Assembly: GCF_000701445.1 (NCBI RefSeq) | Contig: NZ_JNIX01000007.1 | Location: forward strand, 1 to 64,000 | DNA length: 64,000 bases | Direction: 5' to 3' | Source: Brevundimonas bacteroides DSM 4726 | Lineage (GTDB): Bacteria > Pseudomonadota > Alphaproteobacteria > Caulobacterales > Caulobacteraceae | Shown: positions 63,400 to 64,000 of the stretch, in pieces | Layout of the letters: each line of letters opens with the position of its first letter | Position numbering within the stretch: the first letter of the stretch is position 1 | The notes under the pieces: model-generated | Seen by the model: the letters and a program-made list of their open reading frames with translations, nothing else | Told to the model about the DNA's origin: nothing | Database searches by the model: none | Translations under genes and position numbers: made by a program

Positions 63400-64000
63400 T
63401 CAGCCCCTTTGCGCGTCCCACCAGCGGACCGCGTCCGCGTCCCTCGCCGAAAGGTCGGGATAGTCCCGGTCCGACCCTACGTCCGGCACACGCCGCCAGG
63501 AGCGGGCGCACTTGGCGTAAGGCGCGACCGCGACCTCTGCAGATACTGTCTCGCCGCCGACCCGCAGCTCTGCGCCAGACGTGCGGAACACCTCCGCCGC
63601 GTCCAAGCCGTCGAACGCCGCGAACGCCTCCGCCGGTCCCGACACTGTCGGCCAGGCGTCCAGCGCCCCGCCGATCAGCTTGTCGCGGCGCGCCGCTTCC
63701 AGCGCGTCGTTGACGACCGAGACGACCGTCTGGACCTTGGCCCACCGCTCGGCCTCCGCCGCATTCTCCCACTCGGCCGGCGTCTCCGGGATCACCCGCG
63801 CGCAGTTCGTGCCCGCGTCCGGATACCGCGTCGTCCACGCCTCCTCCATGGTGAAGGGCGTCAGCGGCGCCAGCCACGCGGTCAGCCTCAGAAAGACCTC
63901 CTGCATCACCGTCCGCGCCGCCCGCCGCCGCATCGCGTCCGGCCGGTCGCAGTACAGGCTGTCCTTGCGGATATCGAAGTACAGCGCCGACAGATCGCCC
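63400..64000 (-). CDS. ileS: Isoleucyl-tRNA synthetase, C-terminal part (runs off window)
   Basis: The 3' ~200 codons of ileS; the 5' end lies beyond the window. GDLSALYFDIRKDSLYCDR then RRAARTVMQEVFLRLTAWLA and PFTMEEAWTTRYPDAG are the anticodon-binding region. The C-terminal zinc knuckle is degenerate: KCARSWRRVPDVG keeps one Cys, but the other three positions of the usual C-x2-C...C-x2-C pattern are Ser, Ser and Asp (DLSARDADAV). Confidence 0.93.
   Translation of the reverse strand, partial: GDLSALYFDIRKDSLYCDRPDAMRRRAARTVMQEVFLRLTAWLAPLTPFTMEEAWTTRYPDAGTNCARVIPETPAEWENAAEAERWAKVQTVVSVVNDALEAARRDKLIGGALDAWPTVSGPAEAFAAFDGLDAAEVFRTSGAELRVGGETVSAEVAVAPYAKCARSWRRVPDVGSDRDYPDLSARDADAVRWWDAQRG

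Overview
The window is high-GC alphaproteobacterial chromosome, most likely from the Caulobacterales and close to Brevundimonas. The grounds are gene content and gene form: DnaX without the zinc-knuckle cysteines, a DUF1134 (EipA-type) envelope protein, a small SRP RNA beside dnaX, ubiE-ubiB, an iron-sulfur scaffold-yidD-thrS cluster, and a TonB-dependent receptor paired with a lipoprotein. This is inference from families I recognise; no database search was possible.

Layout. 1-9.2 kb: a secreted amidohydrolase, a TonB receptor/lipoprotein operon, tRNA-Gly(CCC), a TraB/GumN protein, and a small XRE-regulated membrane-protein operon. 9.2-18 kb: DNA repair and replication. rmuC, recR, ybaB, dnaX and the SRP RNA lie on the minus strand. 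The NHEJ pair ligD/ku sits between ybaB and dnaX, which are usually adjacent. 18-26.6 kb: housekeeping genes (nudC, kdsB, a membrane cytochrome c, NlpC/P60, M17 aminopeptidase, a TPR protein, an iron-sulfur scaffold, yidD, thrS). 26.6-29.3 kb: a compositionally distinct two-gene insert, an AAA+ ATPase translationally coupled to a DUF6414-like protein. 29.4-35.4 kb: an LLM flavin oxidoreductase, a DUF892 ferritin-like protein, a CAP protein, and a thiolase plus FadJ beta-oxidation pair. 35.4-37.7 kb: small hypothetical genes, two of them low-GC. 37.8-46.4 kb: a cytochrome b/molybdopterin oxidoreductase pair, nrdB, an SDR, a pterin dehydratase, a Crp/Fnr regulator, ubiE-ubiB, arfB and yaiI. 46.5-53 kb: a branched-chain 2-oxoacid dehydrogenase operon (E1alpha, E1beta, E2, a secreted unknown, Lpd) with a divergent Lrp-type regulator. 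53-55.6 kb: pirin, a foreign-looking methyltransferase and tRNA-Ala(CGC). 55.7-64 kb: DUF1134, YqhA, pheS and pheT with two small genes between them, a glycine-rich secreted protein, a long intergenic stretch and the 3' end of ileS.

Repeats recur. A ~160 bp dispersed repeat occurs at both ends of the window, and several palindromic intergenic elements are present. One palindromic element lies in frame inside the linker between two nearly identical lipoyl domains of the E2 gene. The best candidates for undescribed biology are the AAA+/DUF6414-like module (26616-29236) and the E2 gene carrying the in-frame palindromic repeat. No CRISPR array, rRNA operon, transposase or phage gene was seen.
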